Source: Bradyrhizobium daqingense
GTDB taxonomy: Bacteria; Pseudomonadota; Alphaproteobacteria; Rhizobiales; Xanthobacteraceae
Assembly: GCF_021044685.1 (NCBI RefSeq)
Contig: NZ_CP088014.1
Coordinates: 6,062,001 to 6,126,000, forward strand
Length of the DNA: 64,000 nucleotides
Direction: 5' to 3'
Numbering within the stretch: the stretch's first letter is position 1; each line of letters starts with the position of its first letter. Shown here piece after piece: positions 17,744-26,561 of this stretch. Under the pieces are notes generated by a model, which searched no databases, was not told the origin of the DNA, and saw nothing but the letters and a program-made list of their open reading frames with translations. The translations under genes and the position numbers were made by a program.

Positions 17744-18118
17744 ATGCTCTACGCCATCCTGGCCTATCACGTGGAAGACGAGGTCTTGTCCTGGACGCCG
17801 GAGCAAGATGCCGCGGTCGTCGCCAAGGTCATCGAGGTTCAGGCGCCTCTCAGGGCGAGTGGACAGTTCGGACCGGCCGCCCGCCTGGATGAGACCCGAA
17901 AGGCCCGTACCCTGCGCGGCCCCGGCGCAGGCATGGTGCTGGACGGTCCGTTTGCCGAGACCAAGGAGCAGCTTCTGGGCTTCCACCTGATGGAATGCGC
18001 CACCGAGGAAGAGGCGATCGCGGCGGCGCGCAAGTTGCGTGCGGTCAATCCGACCGCGGTCTACGAGATCCGGCCGGTCAAGCTTTACGTGCCGGCCGAC
18101 GGGTTCGGCGCGACATAG
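17744..18118 (+). CDS. YciI/DGPF-domain protein
   Basis: 124 aa from the ATG at 17744 (MLYAILAYHVEDEVLSW) with GAGGTG just upstream. The central VLDGPFAETKEQLLGFHLME contains the DGPF motif that names the YCII-related family, a small ferredoxin-like alpha/beta fold. The function of the family is poorly known; members often sit beside ECF sigma factors, but none is seen here. Its last 34 bp overlap the convergent TMEM175-like gene. Confidence 0.88.
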   Translation: MLYAILAYHVEDEVLSWTPEQDAAVVAKVIEVQAPLRASGQFGPAARLDETRKARTLRGPGAGMVLDGPFAETKEQLLGFHLMECATEEEAIAAARKLRAVNPTAVYEIRPVKLYVPADGFGAT

Positions 18119-18678
18119 AAGCGCTGGATCAGGAGCCCACCGAAGGCGATGAACCACACGAAGGGCGCGATCTGCGGGGCAAATGCCGCAACGATCGTGC
18201 CCGGGATGAAAACGGCAAGCGGAAACATCGAGGCCATGATCTCGCGGCCCCAGCCGCGCAGGATCGTCCACCACAGCCAGGCGTTGAGGCCGGCAATCGC
18301 GGTCAGGTGCAGGCCATAGAGCACGGAGACCGCGCTGCTCATGGCGAAATTGGTGTAGAGGCCGTTGGTCACCGGCAGCAGCACGATCGAGAGCAGGAAG
18401 AACAGGTTGAGCACCACCATGCCGCGGCTGCCGACCGGCTGGCGCGCCAGCCGGCGGTGATGGCTGATCCAGAACACCCCGGCGATGATGAAGCTGAGCG
18501 CAAAGCCGGCAAGCTTGCCGGAATAGACCCGGGCGAGATCGTGCCAGTCGGGCGCGGTGGTGAAGACCGCGGCCTTGGGCAGGTCGTAGGCCAGAAGCGT
18601 CATGGCGACACCAAAAATGGTGTTGCTGAGCGACTCCAGCCGCCGCATCTCGAAGAGGTCGGGCTTGAGTTCGGTCAT
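18085..18678 (-). CDS. TMEM175/DUF1211-family membrane protein
   Basis: 197 aa. MTELKPDLFEMRRLESLSNT leads into IFGVAMTLLAYDLP, the first-helix region of the DUF1211/TMEM175 family, whose characterised members form potassium channels. About six hydrophobic segments follow, including FALSFIIAGVFWISHHRRL. The bacterial family usually has FSDGVxAIAxTLL in helix 1; here SNTIFGVAMTLL is a variant. It is transcribed alone towards the YciI gene and overlaps it tail to tail. Confidence 0.85.
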   Translation of the reverse strand: MTELKPDLFEMRRLESLSNTIFGVAMTLLAYDLPKAAVFTTAPDWHDLARVYSGKLAGFALSFIIAGVFWISHHRRLARQPVGSRGMVVLNLFFLLSIVLLPVTNGLYTNFAMSSAVSVLYGLHLTAIAGLNAWLWWTILRGWGREIMASMFPLAVFIPGTIVAAFAPQIAPFVWFIAFGGLLIQRFYVAPNPSAGT

Positions 18679-18810
18679 GTCGGGGCGCGCACTCTTCGGG
18701 CTGGAACTTCTGGGGCCGTCCTTCCCCCTAAATCCTAACCTCGGTTTCGTCCAGCTGCATTGCGATTCGCGACGGGATCGCCGACTCTCAGCCTTTCACC
18801 GGGGCGATTC

Positions 18811-20868
18811 GTGGCGACATATCTGGACACGCTCAATGCGGAGCAGCGCCGCGCCGTCGAGCATGGCGTGGCCGAAGGGGCAACCGTGGGCGCCCCCTTG
18901 CTCGTCATTGCCGGTGCCGGCTCCGGCAAGACCAACACCCTCGCCCACCGCGTCGCGCATCTGATCGTCGCCGGCGCCGATCCGCGCCGCATCCTGCTGA
19001 TGACGTTCTCCCGCCGCGCCGCGGCCGAGATGGCCGGCCGGGTGGAACGCATCGCCCGCAAGGTGCTGGGTGAGAACAACGCCGCGATCATGCGCGATGC
19101 GCTGACCTGGGCCGGCACCTTCCACGGCATCGGCGCGCGCCTCCTGCGGGAATATGCCGAGCGGATCGGCGTCGACCCTGCCTTCAGCATCCACGACCGC
19201 GAGGATTCCGCCGACCTGATGAATCTGGTCCGGCACGAGCGCGGCCTGTCCAAGACCGAGAGCCGCTTTCCGGCCAAGGGCACCTGCCTGTCGATCTACT
19301 CGCGCTGCGTCAACGCCGAGATGGAGATCGAGAAGGTGTTAGGGGTGCACTATCCCTGGTGTGCGGGGTGGGCGGCCGAGCTGAAGGGCCTGTTCGCGGC
19401 CTATGTCGAGGCCAAGCAGGCCCAGCACGTGCTCGATTACGACGACCTCTTGCTCTACTGGTCGCAGATGATGAGCGACGCGCTGATCACTGAGGAGATC
19501 GGCGGCCGCTTCGATCACGTGCTGGTCGACGAATACCAGGACACCAACCGCCTGCAATCCTCGATCCTCCTCGCGCTCAAGCCCGACGGCCGCGGCCTCA
19601 CCGTGGTCGGCGACGACGCCCAATCGATCTATTCGTTCCGCGCGGCCACAGTGCGCAACATCCTCGACTTTCCGCAGCGCTTCTCGCCGCGCGCCGAGAT
19701 GATCACGCTCGACCGCAATTACCGCTCGACCCACGCGGTGCTTGCTGCCGCCAACGGGGTCATCGGCCTCGCCCGCGAGCGCTTCACGAAGAACCTCTGG
19801 ACCGACCGCACCTCCGGCCGGAAACCGCAGCTCGTCACCGTACACGGCGAGGCCGACCAGGCCCGCTACATCGTCGAGGAGGTGCTGGCCAACCGCGAGC
19901 AAGGCGCGCTCTTGAAGCACCAGGCGGTGCTGTTCCGGACCTCCTCACATTCAGGTCCGCTGGAGATCGAGCTGACCCGCCGCAACATCCCCTTCGTCAA
20001 GTTCGGCGGGCTGAAATTCCTCGACGCCGCGCACGTCAAGGACGTGCTGGCGCTGCTGCGTTTCGCCGAAAATCCGCGCGACCGCGTCGCCGGATTCCGC
20101 ATCCTGCATCTCTTGCCCGGCGTCGGCCCCGCGACCGCGCAGCGCGTGCTCGACCAGATGGCCGAGAGCAGCGATCCGCTCAACGCGCTGGGCCAGCTTC
20201 CGGTGCCGGCGCGTAGCGGTTCGGACTGGACCGACTTCGTCCGCACGACCCAAAATCTGCGCTATTCGGAATGGCCTGTTGATCTCGAGCGCGTACGTCT
20301 GTGGTACGAGCCGCATCTCGATCGCATCCACGAGGATTCCGAGACGCGCCGCTCCGATCTGATGCAGCTCGAGCAGATCGCCAGGGGCTATGCCTCGCGC
20401 GAGAAATTCCTGACCGAGCTCACGCTCGATCCGCCGGATGCGACCAGCGACAAATCCGGCCGGCCCCTGCGCGACGAGGACTACCTGATCTTGTCCACCA
20501 TCCACTCGGCCAAGGGCCAGGAGTGGAAGTCGGTGTTCGTGCTCAACGTCGTCGACGGCTGCATGCCCTCCGATCTCGGCGCCGGCACCAGCGCCGAGCT
20601 CGAGGAGGAGCGCCGCCTGCTCTATGTCGCGATGACACGCGCCAAGGACGATCTCCACCTCGTCGTCCCGCAGCGCTTCTTCGTCCACGGCCAGGCCGCC
20701 AAGGGCGACCGCCACGTCTACGCCTCGCGCACCCGCTTCATTCCGGAGCAGCTGGTCTACCTGTTCGAGCGCGCCGCCTGGCCGAAGGCCGCGGCGGCCG
20801 GGGCACGTGCTGCGGCGCAGGGCCCGAAGATCGACATCGGCGCGAGGATGCGCGGGATGTGGCGGTAG
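18811..20868 (+). CDS. UvrD/Rep-type ATP-dependent DNA helicase
   Basis: 685 aa from a GTG at 18811 (VATYLDTLNAEQRRAVEHG), the usual start of the family. Superfamily 1A motifs in order: Q-motif LNAEQRRAVEHG, Walker A VIAGAGSGKTNTL, motif II VLVDEYQDTN, motif III VVGDDAQSIYSFR, motif IV LDRNYRST, motif V STIHSAKGQEWKSVFV and motif VI RLLYVAMTRAKDDL. It unwinds DNA 3' to 5' in repair or replication restart. It is shorter than UvrD proper, without the extended C-terminal tail. It is transcribed alone. Confidence 0.93.
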   Translation: MATYLDTLNAEQRRAVEHGVAEGATVGAPLLVIAGAGSGKTNTLAHRVAHLIVAGADPRRILLMTFSRRAAAEMAGRVERIARKVLGENNAAIMRDALTWAGTFHGIGARLLREYAERIGVDPAFSIHDREDSADLMNLVRHERGLSKTESRFPAKGTCLSIYSRCVNAEMEIEKVLGVHYPWCAGWAAELKGLFAAYVEAKQAQHVLDYDDLLLYWSQMMSDALITEEIGGRFDHVLVDEYQDTNRLQSSILLALKPDGRGLTVVGDDAQSIYSFRAATVRNILDFPQRFSPRAEMITLDRNYRSTHAVLAAANGVIGLARERFTKNLWTDRTSGRKPQLVTVHGEADQARYIVEEVLANREQGALLKHQAVLFRTSSHSGPLEIELTRRNIPFVKFGGLKFLDAAHVKDVLALLRFAENPRDRVAGFRILHLLPGVGPATAQRVLDQMAESSDPLNALGQLPVPARSGSDWTDFVRTTQNLRYSEWPVDLERVRLWYEPHLDRIHEDSETRRSDLMQLEQIARGYASREKFLTELTLDPPDATSDKSGRPLRDEDYLILSTIHSAKGQEWKSVFVLNVVDGCMPSDLGAGTSAELEEERRLLYVAMTRAKDDLHLVVPQRFFVHGQAAKGDRHVYASRTRFIPEQLVYLFERAAWPKAAAAGARAAAQGPKIDIGARMRGMWR

Positions 20869-20924
20869 ACACAAGAGGCTGGCGTCGCGACCTGTCAGGA
20901 TGACCGGAGCAACAGAGGTCCGAC

Positions 20925-21905
20925 ATGAAAGCCGTCGTCGTCGAGCAATATGCGCCCATCGATCAGATCGAATTGAAGGACGTTCCGTCTCCGCGCGCGG
21001 AGCCCGGGCAGTTGCGCATCAAGATCGAGGCTGCCGGCATCGGCTTCGTCGACGGTTTGAAGACCGAGGGACGCTACCAGACCAAGGATCCCCTGCCCTT
21101 CATTCCCGGAACGGAGTTCGCGGGGGTGGTGACGGACGCGCCCGGCGCACCGGGCGGCTACCAGCCCGGCATGCGCGTGATGGGTATGACGCGATCCGGC
21201 GCGCTTGCCGAAGAGATCGTCGTCAAGCCTGAAGCACTCCATCCCCTGCCGGACGGCGTCGCGCCCGAAGTCGCAGCATCGTTTCGCGCCAACTATCTGA
21301 CCGCGCTCTACGCGCTGAGCGGCCGCGCCTCGCTGGTCGCAGGCGAGCAGCTTCTGGTGCTGGGCGCGGCCGGCGGCACCGGCATCGCAGCCGTCCAGAT
21401 CGGCAAGCTGCTCGGCGCCCGCGTAATCGCGGCGGCATCGACGCCGGAGAAGCGCGAGTTCGCGCAGGCGCATGGCGCCGACGCAGTCATCGACTATACG
21501 CAGGCCGGCTGGCGCGACACGTTCAAGGAAATGACGGACGGGCACGGCGCCGACGTGATCTTCGATCCTGTCGGCGGTGACATCTCGGTGCAGGCGTTTC
21601 GCTCCATCGCCTGGCGCGGACGCCATCTCGTGGTCGGCTTTGCCGGAGGCTCCATTCCCGCACTGCCGTTCAATCTGCCGCTGCTGAAGGGCGGCGCCCT
21701 GCTCGGCGTCGACCTTGCGCAGATTGGCGTGCGCGAGCCCGAATTGCAGAAGCGCCTGATGGGGGAGCTGACGGGCTGGCTCGCCGACGGCCAGCTGAAG
21801 CCCGTGGTCGGCCAAATCTTCGCGCTGGAGGATTTTCGCGGAGCGTTCAAGGCGATGCAGACGCGCGCTGCGCTCGGCAAGATGGTGGTGCGGATCGCGC
21901 GGTAG
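20925..21905 (+). CDS. NADPH:quinone oxidoreductase-type MDR protein
   Basis: 326 aa zeta-crystallin/QOR-like medium-chain reductase without zinc ligands. The N-terminal GroES-like part has PGTEFAGVVTDAPGAPGGYQ and the Rossmann part LLVLGAAGGTGIAAVQIGKL. The late GMVVRIAR-type end is typical. It would reduce quinones or enals with NADPH. It begins 57 bp after the helicase with SD GAGG. Confidence 0.9.
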   Translation: MKAVVVEQYAPIDQIELKDVPSPRAEPGQLRIKIEAAGIGFVDGLKTEGRYQTKDPLPFIPGTEFAGVVTDAPGAPGGYQPGMRVMGMTRSGALAEEIVVKPEALHPLPDGVAPEVAASFRANYLTALYALSGRASLVAGEQLLVLGAAGGTGIAAVQIGKLLGARVIAAASTPEKREFAQAHGADAVIDYTQAGWRDTFKEMTDGHGADVIFDPVGGDISVQAFRSIAWRGRHLVVGFAGGSIPALPFNLPLLKGGALLGVDLAQIGVREPELQKRLMGELTGWLADGQLKPVVGQIFALEDFRGAFKAMQTRAALGKMVVRIAR

Positions 21906-22000
21906 CATTCACAAACGGAAACCGAGCATTTCCGAAAGCCGCCTTGTTGGGTGGCCGCAATCGCTTAAGTCTGCCCGATCATCCCACAGAGACCTGATCG

Positions 22001-23032
22001 ATGACCGCACCGCTCGAATTCGGACTGGATACCTTTGGCGACGTCACCAAGGACGCTTCCGGCGCCCTGCTTCCCCATGCGCAGGTGATCCGCAACGTCG
22101 TCGACGAAGCCGTGCTGGCCGACGAGCTCGGCCTCGATTTCATCGGCCTCGGCGAGCATCACCGCGGCGATTTCGCGATCTCCTCGCCGGAAACCGTGCT
22201 CGCAGCCATCGCGGCGCGCACCAAGCGCATCCAGCTGGGCTCGGCCGTGACGGTGCTGAGCTCGGACGATCCGATCCGCGTCTTCCAGCGCTTCGCCACG
22301 CTCGATGCGCTCTCGAACGGGCGCGCCGAGGTCATCCTCGGCCGCGGCTCGTTCACCGAATCCTTTCCGCTGTTCGGCTTCGACCTGCGCAAATACGAAG
22401 AGCTGTTCGAGGAGAAGCTCGACCTGTTCGCGGCCCTGCTGCCGCAGCAGCCGGTGAGCTGGGAAGGCAAGCTGCGTCCGCCGCTGCGCGATCAACTGGT
22501 CTATCCACCGGTCGAGAACGGCAGGCTGAAGACCTGGATCGGCGTCGGCGGCAGCCCGCAATCGGTGGTCCGCGCCGCGCATTACGATCTGCCCTTGATG
22601 CTCGCCATCATCGGCGGCGATCCCGCGCGCTTCGCACCCTTTGTCGAGCTCTATCACCGCGCCTTCAAGGAGTTCGGCCGCCCGGCCCAGCCGATCGGCG
22701 TGCATTCGCCCGGCTATGTCGCCGAGACCGATGAACAAGCACGTGAAGAGCTGTGGCCCGACTACAAGGCTATGCGCGACCGCATCGGCAAGGAACGCGG
22801 CTGGCCGCCGATGGGCCGTGACGAGTTCGTCAATGAGGCCGAGCATGGCTCGCTCTATGTCGGCTCGCCCGAGACCGTCGCGCGCAAGATCGCCAAGACG
22901 GCAAAGGCGCTTGGTGTCTCGCGCTTCCAGCTGAAATATTCAGCTGGCCCCTTGCCGCATGAGAAGCTGATGCGGAGCATCGAGCTTTATGGGCGGAAGG
23001 TTGTGCCGATGGTGCGGGAGATGCTGGGGTAA
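22001..23032 (+). CDS. LLM-class flavin-dependent oxidoreductase
   Basis: 343 aa luciferase-like monooxygenase. LDFIGLGEHHRGDFAISSPE, RIQLGSAVTVLSSDDPIRV and the flavin-binding GRGSFTESFPLFGFDL are family features, as are PIGVHSPGYVAETDEQAREE and the SPETVARKIAKTAKALG end. It is usually FMN- or F420-dependent; the substrate is unknown. It stands alone between two convergently arranged neighbours. Confidence 0.9.
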   Translation: MTAPLEFGLDTFGDVTKDASGALLPHAQVIRNVVDEAVLADELGLDFIGLGEHHRGDFAISSPETVLAAIAARTKRIQLGSAVTVLSSDDPIRVFQRFATLDALSNGRAEVILGRGSFTESFPLFGFDLRKYEELFEEKLDLFAALLPQQPVSWEGKLRPPLRDQLVYPPVENGRLKTWIGVGGSPQSVVRAAHYDLPLMLAIIGGDPARFAPFVELYHRAFKEFGRPAQPIGVHSPGYVAETDEQAREELWPDYKAMRDRIGKERGWPPMGRDEFVNEAEHGSLYVGSPETVARKIAKTAKALGVSRFQLKYSAGPLPHEKLMRSIELYGRKVVPMVREMLG

Positions 23033-23046
23033 AGCCTGCCTTCGCC

Positions 23047-23889
23047 CTACGACGTCGCGCCGGGCTTCATCAGCCCGAGCCGGCTCGCGCCGACATAGAG
23101 CGAGAGCACGGCGGCGTTGGAGACGTTGAGGCTCTTGATCTCGCCTGGCATGTCGAGACGCGCCACGACGCTGCAGGTCTCGCGGGTCAATTGCCGGAGG
23201 CCCTTGCCTTCGGCGCCGAGTACCAGCGCGAGGGGCTCACGCAGCGCGACATCGCTGAGGTCCTCGCTGCCCTCGCTGTCGAGCCCGACCGTCTGAAAGC
23301 CGCGCTCGTTCAGCGCGGTGAGCGCGCGGGCGAGGTTCTGGACAGTGATGAGCGGCACGAGTTCGAGCGCACCGGAGGCCGCCTTCGCGAGCACGCCGGT
23401 GGCTTCCGGGCTGTGGCGCGCGGTGGTGACGATCGCCTTGACCGCGAAGGCTGCGGCCGAGCGCAGGATCGCCCCCACATTGTGCGGATCGGTGATCTGG
23501 TCAAGCACCAGCACCATGCCTTCCTGCTTCAAGGTCTCGATGTCGGGCGACGGCAGGGCATCGGCCTCCGCCAGCAGGCCCTGGTGCACGGCGTCGGGCG
23601 ACAGCAGACGGTCGATCTCCTGGGGCCGGACGATCTCGGGCGCGAGGCGGGTTGCGATGTTTTCTTCCGCGAGTCGCCTCGCCGCGTTCTCGGTCAGCGT
23701 CAGCTTGCGGATCCGCCGCTGCGGGTTGGCGAGCGCCATCGTGACGGTGTGCCAGCCATAGAGAATGACGGGCCCATCGGCGTGCGAATCGCGCTCGCGC
23801 CAAGCTGGGCGGCCGGTCGATTTCCCGGGCCTGTTGAAGGGCTTAGCCCCGCCGCGAGGCCCCTTGGGGCCGAATTTTCGATCCTTCAT
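23047..23889 (-). CDS. rlmB: 23S rRNA (guanosine-2'-O-)-methyltransferase RlmB-type, SpoU family
   Basis: 280 aa from the ATG at 23889 (MKDRKFGPKGPRGGAKPFNR), with a basic disordered N-terminus. A SpoU substrate-binding part has VILYGWHTVTMALANPQRRI. The knotted SPOUT domain has VLVLDQITDPHNVGAILRSA, LALVLGAEGKGLRQLTRE and SLNVSNAAVLSLYVGASR, the three SpoU motifs. It methylates a 23S rRNA guanosine loop. It is divergent from the downstream tRNA-Tyr. Confidence 0.93.
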   Translation of the reverse strand: MKDRKFGPKGPRGGAKPFNRPGKSTGRPAWRERDSHADGPVILYGWHTVTMALANPQRRIRKLTLTENAARRLAEENIATRLAPEIVRPQEIDRLLSPDAVHQGLLAEADALPSPDIETLKQEGMVLVLDQITDPHNVGAILRSAAAFAVKAIVTTARHSPEATGVLAKAASGALELVPLITVQNLARALTALNERGFQTVGLDSEGSEDLSDVALREPLALVLGAEGKGLRQLTRETCSVVARLDMPGEIKSLNVSNAAVLSLYVGASRLGLMKPGATS

Positions 23890-24096
23890 GCGCTCGCTTG
23901 TGTCATGGGCGCCGGAATATGGCAATTTGGGTGCCTTCGGGGGCGATTTTAGCTGTTCGCCTCGGTTGACTTTGCCCCACTGCTTCGCCCATAAACGCGC
24001 CCGGTCGCGCCCCGATCCGGGTTGTCGCGGCCTTCACGTTCCATGGCCGTCTTCGGTCCGCCGGCAAGGTCCGGCCCGATTGTGCTGCCGTCGAGC

Positions 24097-24182
24097 GGGG
24101 GAGTGTCCCGAGTGGCAAAGGGAGCTGACTGTAAATCAGCCGCCTCATGGCTTCGCAGGTTCGAGTCCTGCCTCCCCCACCA
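24097..24182 (+). tRNA. tRNA-Tyr (anticodon GTA)
   Basis: The acceptor GGGGGAG (24097-24103) pairs with CTCCCCC (24172-24178); discriminator A and encoded CCA end at 24182. The anticodon stem-loop GACTGTAAATC shows GTA, and a long variable arm, as expected for type II tRNA-Tyr, precedes the T-arm CAGGTTCGAGTCCTG. Confidence 0.95.
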
Positions 24183-24310
24183 GCCTTCGCTCGCTTCGCG
24201 AGCTTCGGCTCGGCAAGCCAGGGCACAACATCATTGCGCGAAGCGAGCGAAGGCTGCCTCCCCGTAGCCGGTAGGCGTAGGCGGGCTGTCGCCATTATGA
24301 TCGAATCCAG

Positions 24311-24347
24311 AAAACAAAACGCCCGTCCGCGTCGCGCGAACGGGCGT
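24311..24347 (-). terminator. Intrinsic terminator of the Gly/Tyr-rich protein gene
   Basis: On the minus strand ACGCCCGT (24347-24340) pairs with ACGGGCGT (24326-24319), followed by TTTTGTTTT. It begins 25 bp after the stop codon at 24372. Confidence 0.8.
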
Positions 24348-24371
24348 CTCGTCGGCTGAACCGATCAGAGA

Positions 24372-24881
24372 TCAGTAATAGCGGCGCAGCACGCGATGGC
24401 CGCCGTGATAGTGCGGCGCGTGGCGATGGGCGTAGCCGTATCGTGCAGCATGGCCGTAATGGACGCGCGGCAGATAGCCGTAGCGCGGGCCGTAGCCGTA
24501 GCGATAGGGACGGAAATACGGGCGATGATACGGAGCGACGGCGGCACGATAGCCGTAGCCGTAGCCACGAGCGCGATAACCGTAGCCGTAATTGGCGGGC
24601 GCGACGACCGCGTCTTCACGGTAGGTCGGATACGGGGCGAAAGAGCCCGGGCCGGTATAGGTCGGCCCCTGGTTGACGTAATAGTACTGCGTGGTCGGCT
24701 CGGCGAGACGCTCAAAGGCGCCATAACCGTATCCATATCCATAGCCGCCGCAGCCGGTGTTGCAGCCGGAATAGACCGGTGCGACCGGCGCGCACGTGGT
24801 GAAGCCGCAGGCCGCGGCGGGCGCGGTGGCGACGAACATCACGGCAGCCGCCGCAACCAGTCCCGAAATCATCTGACGCAT
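24372..24881 (-). CDS. Secreted Gly/Tyr/His-rich protein of unknown function
   Basis: 169 aa. A signal peptide MRQMISGLVAAAAVMFVATA is cleaved near APAAACG. Next come four Cys in a short segment, then a low-complexity chain dominated by GYGYGYG, RARGYGYGYRA and RPYRYGYGPRYGY repeats and a His-rich tail. AGGAGAG precedes the ATG. Proteins of this look occur widely in Bradyrhizobium and may bind metal or the cell surface, but no function is established. It has its own terminator. Confidence 0.75.
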   Translation of the reverse strand: MRQMISGLVAAAAVMFVATAPAAACGFTTCAPVAPVYSGCNTGCGGYGYGYGYGAFERLAEPTTQYYYVNQGPTYTGPGSFAPYPTYREDAVVAPANYGYGYRARGYGYGYRAAVAPYHRPYFRPYRYGYGPRYGYLPRVHYGHAARYGYAHRHAPHYHGGHRVLRRYY

Positions 24882-24924
24882 TACTCTCTCCTGTTGATTT
24901 CCGTTTTTTAGATTTTCACGTTTC

Positions 24925-25407
24925 TCAACCCGGCGGCTTGCCGGGAATCTCTGTGCGCGGCCGCGGTCGCGGAGGCCGCGGACGCTCGTTGAACTCGGGG
25001 GCGTAGATCACCGGCGGCGGATCGACCGGCGGGTCCATCTGTGCCGGCAACGGCGCGGACGACGCGCCCCAGCTCTGGTGGTAGCTCTCGGCGGGCTTGG
25101 GCAATTTGCGGTTCGCGGGCGGCTCGACCTCGAGCCGGCCGTAGCCGGGCCGCAGGCCCAGCGTCGGATAATAATGGCCGACGTCGTCGGGCTGCCGTTC
25201 GGCGATGTAGCGCCCGCCATAGATCGTGGGCTGCACCTGCTGGTTCTTGCCCAGGCCCCAGGTGCCTTCGACAACGGCGTAGGAAGCGTCGATGTTGTTG
25301 ATGATGATCGGCACGCCGGGACGGCCGGGAACGACGATCTCGAAGCCGCCGGCAAACGCCGTCGCGGGCAGTCCGATCAGGAAGGCGGCGAGCGCCACAA
25401 CGCGCAT
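24925..25407 (-). CDS. Secreted proline-rich hypothetical protein
   Basis: 160 aa from the ATG at 25407 (MRVVALAAFLIGLPATAFAG); a start 27 nt upstream is possible but would precede a clean signal peptide with charged residues. The mature part contains VVPGRPGVPIIINNIDASYA. The C-terminal third is rich in Pro and Arg (ERPRPPRPRPRTEIPGKPPG). No family recognised. It lies 43 bp upstream of, and on the same strand as, the Gly/Tyr-rich protein gene. Confidence 0.7.
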   Translation of the reverse strand: MRVVALAAFLIGLPATAFAGGFEIVVPGRPGVPIIINNIDASYAVVEGTWGLGKNQQVQPTIYGGRYIAERQPDDVGHYYPTLGLRPGYGRLEVEPPANRKLPKPAESYHQSWGASSAPLPAQMDPPVDPPPVIYAPEFNERPRPPRPRPRTEIPGKPPG

Positions 25408-25690
25408 GAGGAAACCCCGGTTATCCGGCGGCAACCTATCCGATCGCGGCGCAGAGAGGGTTAAGGCCCGCTCGCCAATTTCCGGTAAGCCTAATGTGCA
25501 AGGATTGCGCGCTGCTCAAATGCTGCAAAGCGAACTAGCGAAGCGTTAACGGCAGCCGACTTGTCGTCGGAACCCCCGCGTGCTCACATCCGTTTGACCT
25601 TGGAACGGCGAAAAAGTGGCCGGGTTCACCGGAACGTCCGGCGTCGTCAGCATTTAAGCCCCGGTCAATTCAAGACGGGAGCCAACAACC

Positions 25691-26170
25691 ATGAACATCA
25701 AACTTCTCGGGGCTACTGCGATTGCTGCAACCATGTTGGCAGGCTCTGCCATGGCGCAGGCGGTGGTCACCAACCCCGGCCGCTGCTCGGCCCAATTCCC
25801 CAACGCCAACTGCCAGAACCTCGGACCGGGAAATCCCTACACCGACGGCAATTATCGCAACCGCCGTGCGGCCTATCGTCAGACCAATAGCGGCGATTGG
25901 AATAACGACTGGAACAGGAGCCGCACCGGCTTCTGGCCGACCGATGTCGCTGCCGGTGTAGCCGGCGCCGCGATCGGCACCGCCGGCGCGATTGCAACCG
26001 GGCCGTTCCGCGCCTGGGACAACAGTTACGCCTACGACCGTTCATGGGACAATCGCGGCTGGGACAACCGTGGTTGGGACACCCGCAGCTACGCCGAGCG
26101 CAACGGCTTCGTGTGCACTCCCGGCACCTGGTTCAAGGGCGCAGACGGCCGCCGGCACATCTGCCAGTAA
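25691..26170 (+). CDS. Secreted Asn/Trp-rich hypothetical protein
   Basis: 159 aa. Signal peptide MNIKLLGATAIAATMLAGSA with cleavage at AMAQ. The mature part has three Cys and a central hydrophobic VAAGVAGAAIGTAGAIATGP. A tandem WDNRG repeat follows (SWDNRGWDNRGWDTR), then FVCTPGTWFKGADGRRHICQ, which resembles the C-terminus of many short Bradyrhizobium secreted proteins. The function is unknown. Confidence 0.75.
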   Translation: MNIKLLGATAIAATMLAGSAMAQAVVTNPGRCSAQFPNANCQNLGPGNPYTDGNYRNRRAAYRQTNSGDWNNDWNRSRTGFWPTDVAAGVAGAAIGTAGAIATGPFRAWDNSYAYDRSWDNRGWDNRGWDTRSYAERNGFVCTPGTWFKGADGRRHICQ

Positions 26171-26194
26171 GCAGCCCATTATCGAGCGCGACAC

Positions 26195-26221
26195 ATCAGG
26201 CGGCCCGCAAGGCCGCCTGAT
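26195..26221. terminator. Hairpin after the Asn/Trp-rich protein gene
   Basis: ATCAGGCGGCC (26195-26205) pairs perfectly with GGCCGCCTGAT (26211-26221) around CGCAA. There is no T-run, so termination may be inefficient, but position and stem strength fit. Confidence 0.6.
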
Positions 26222-26338
26222 TCATGCCTTGCGAGGGCCACCTCGCGGTTCTGGCACTTTCCAATCAAGTCTGGTATTGCGGCGCGCACGGGCAGATGGC
26301 TTCGGCGCAAGCCAAGTCCTGTCTGCATCCCAGGCGTC

Positions 26339-26413
26339 GCCGGCTTAGCTCAGCGGTAGAGCAGCGGTTTTGTAAACCGAAGGTCGGGGGTTCAATCCCC
26401 TCAGCCGGCACCA
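26339..26413 (+). tRNA. tRNA-Thr (anticodon TGT)
   Basis: The acceptor GCCGGCT (26339-26345) pairs with AGCCGGC (26403-26409), then discriminator A and an encoded CCA. The anticodon loop TTTGTAA gives TGT and the T-arm is GGGGGTTCAATCCCC. It marks the left edge of the FixK-box island. The 148 bp that follow contain GATACATGGGGCTACAT-type sequence and no gene. Confidence 0.95.
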
Positions 26414-26561
26414 GTGTTTGCAATGACTTAGCGTCAAAATGTAGCCCGACTTTTTCCGCGCATTCGGAACTAACAGGCCTTGGGGATACATGGGGCTACA
26501 TTAGAAATCTACGAAGGTAACCAATTGTCCTCATCAAGACGGGGCCGCTTTCCCAGCCTTG

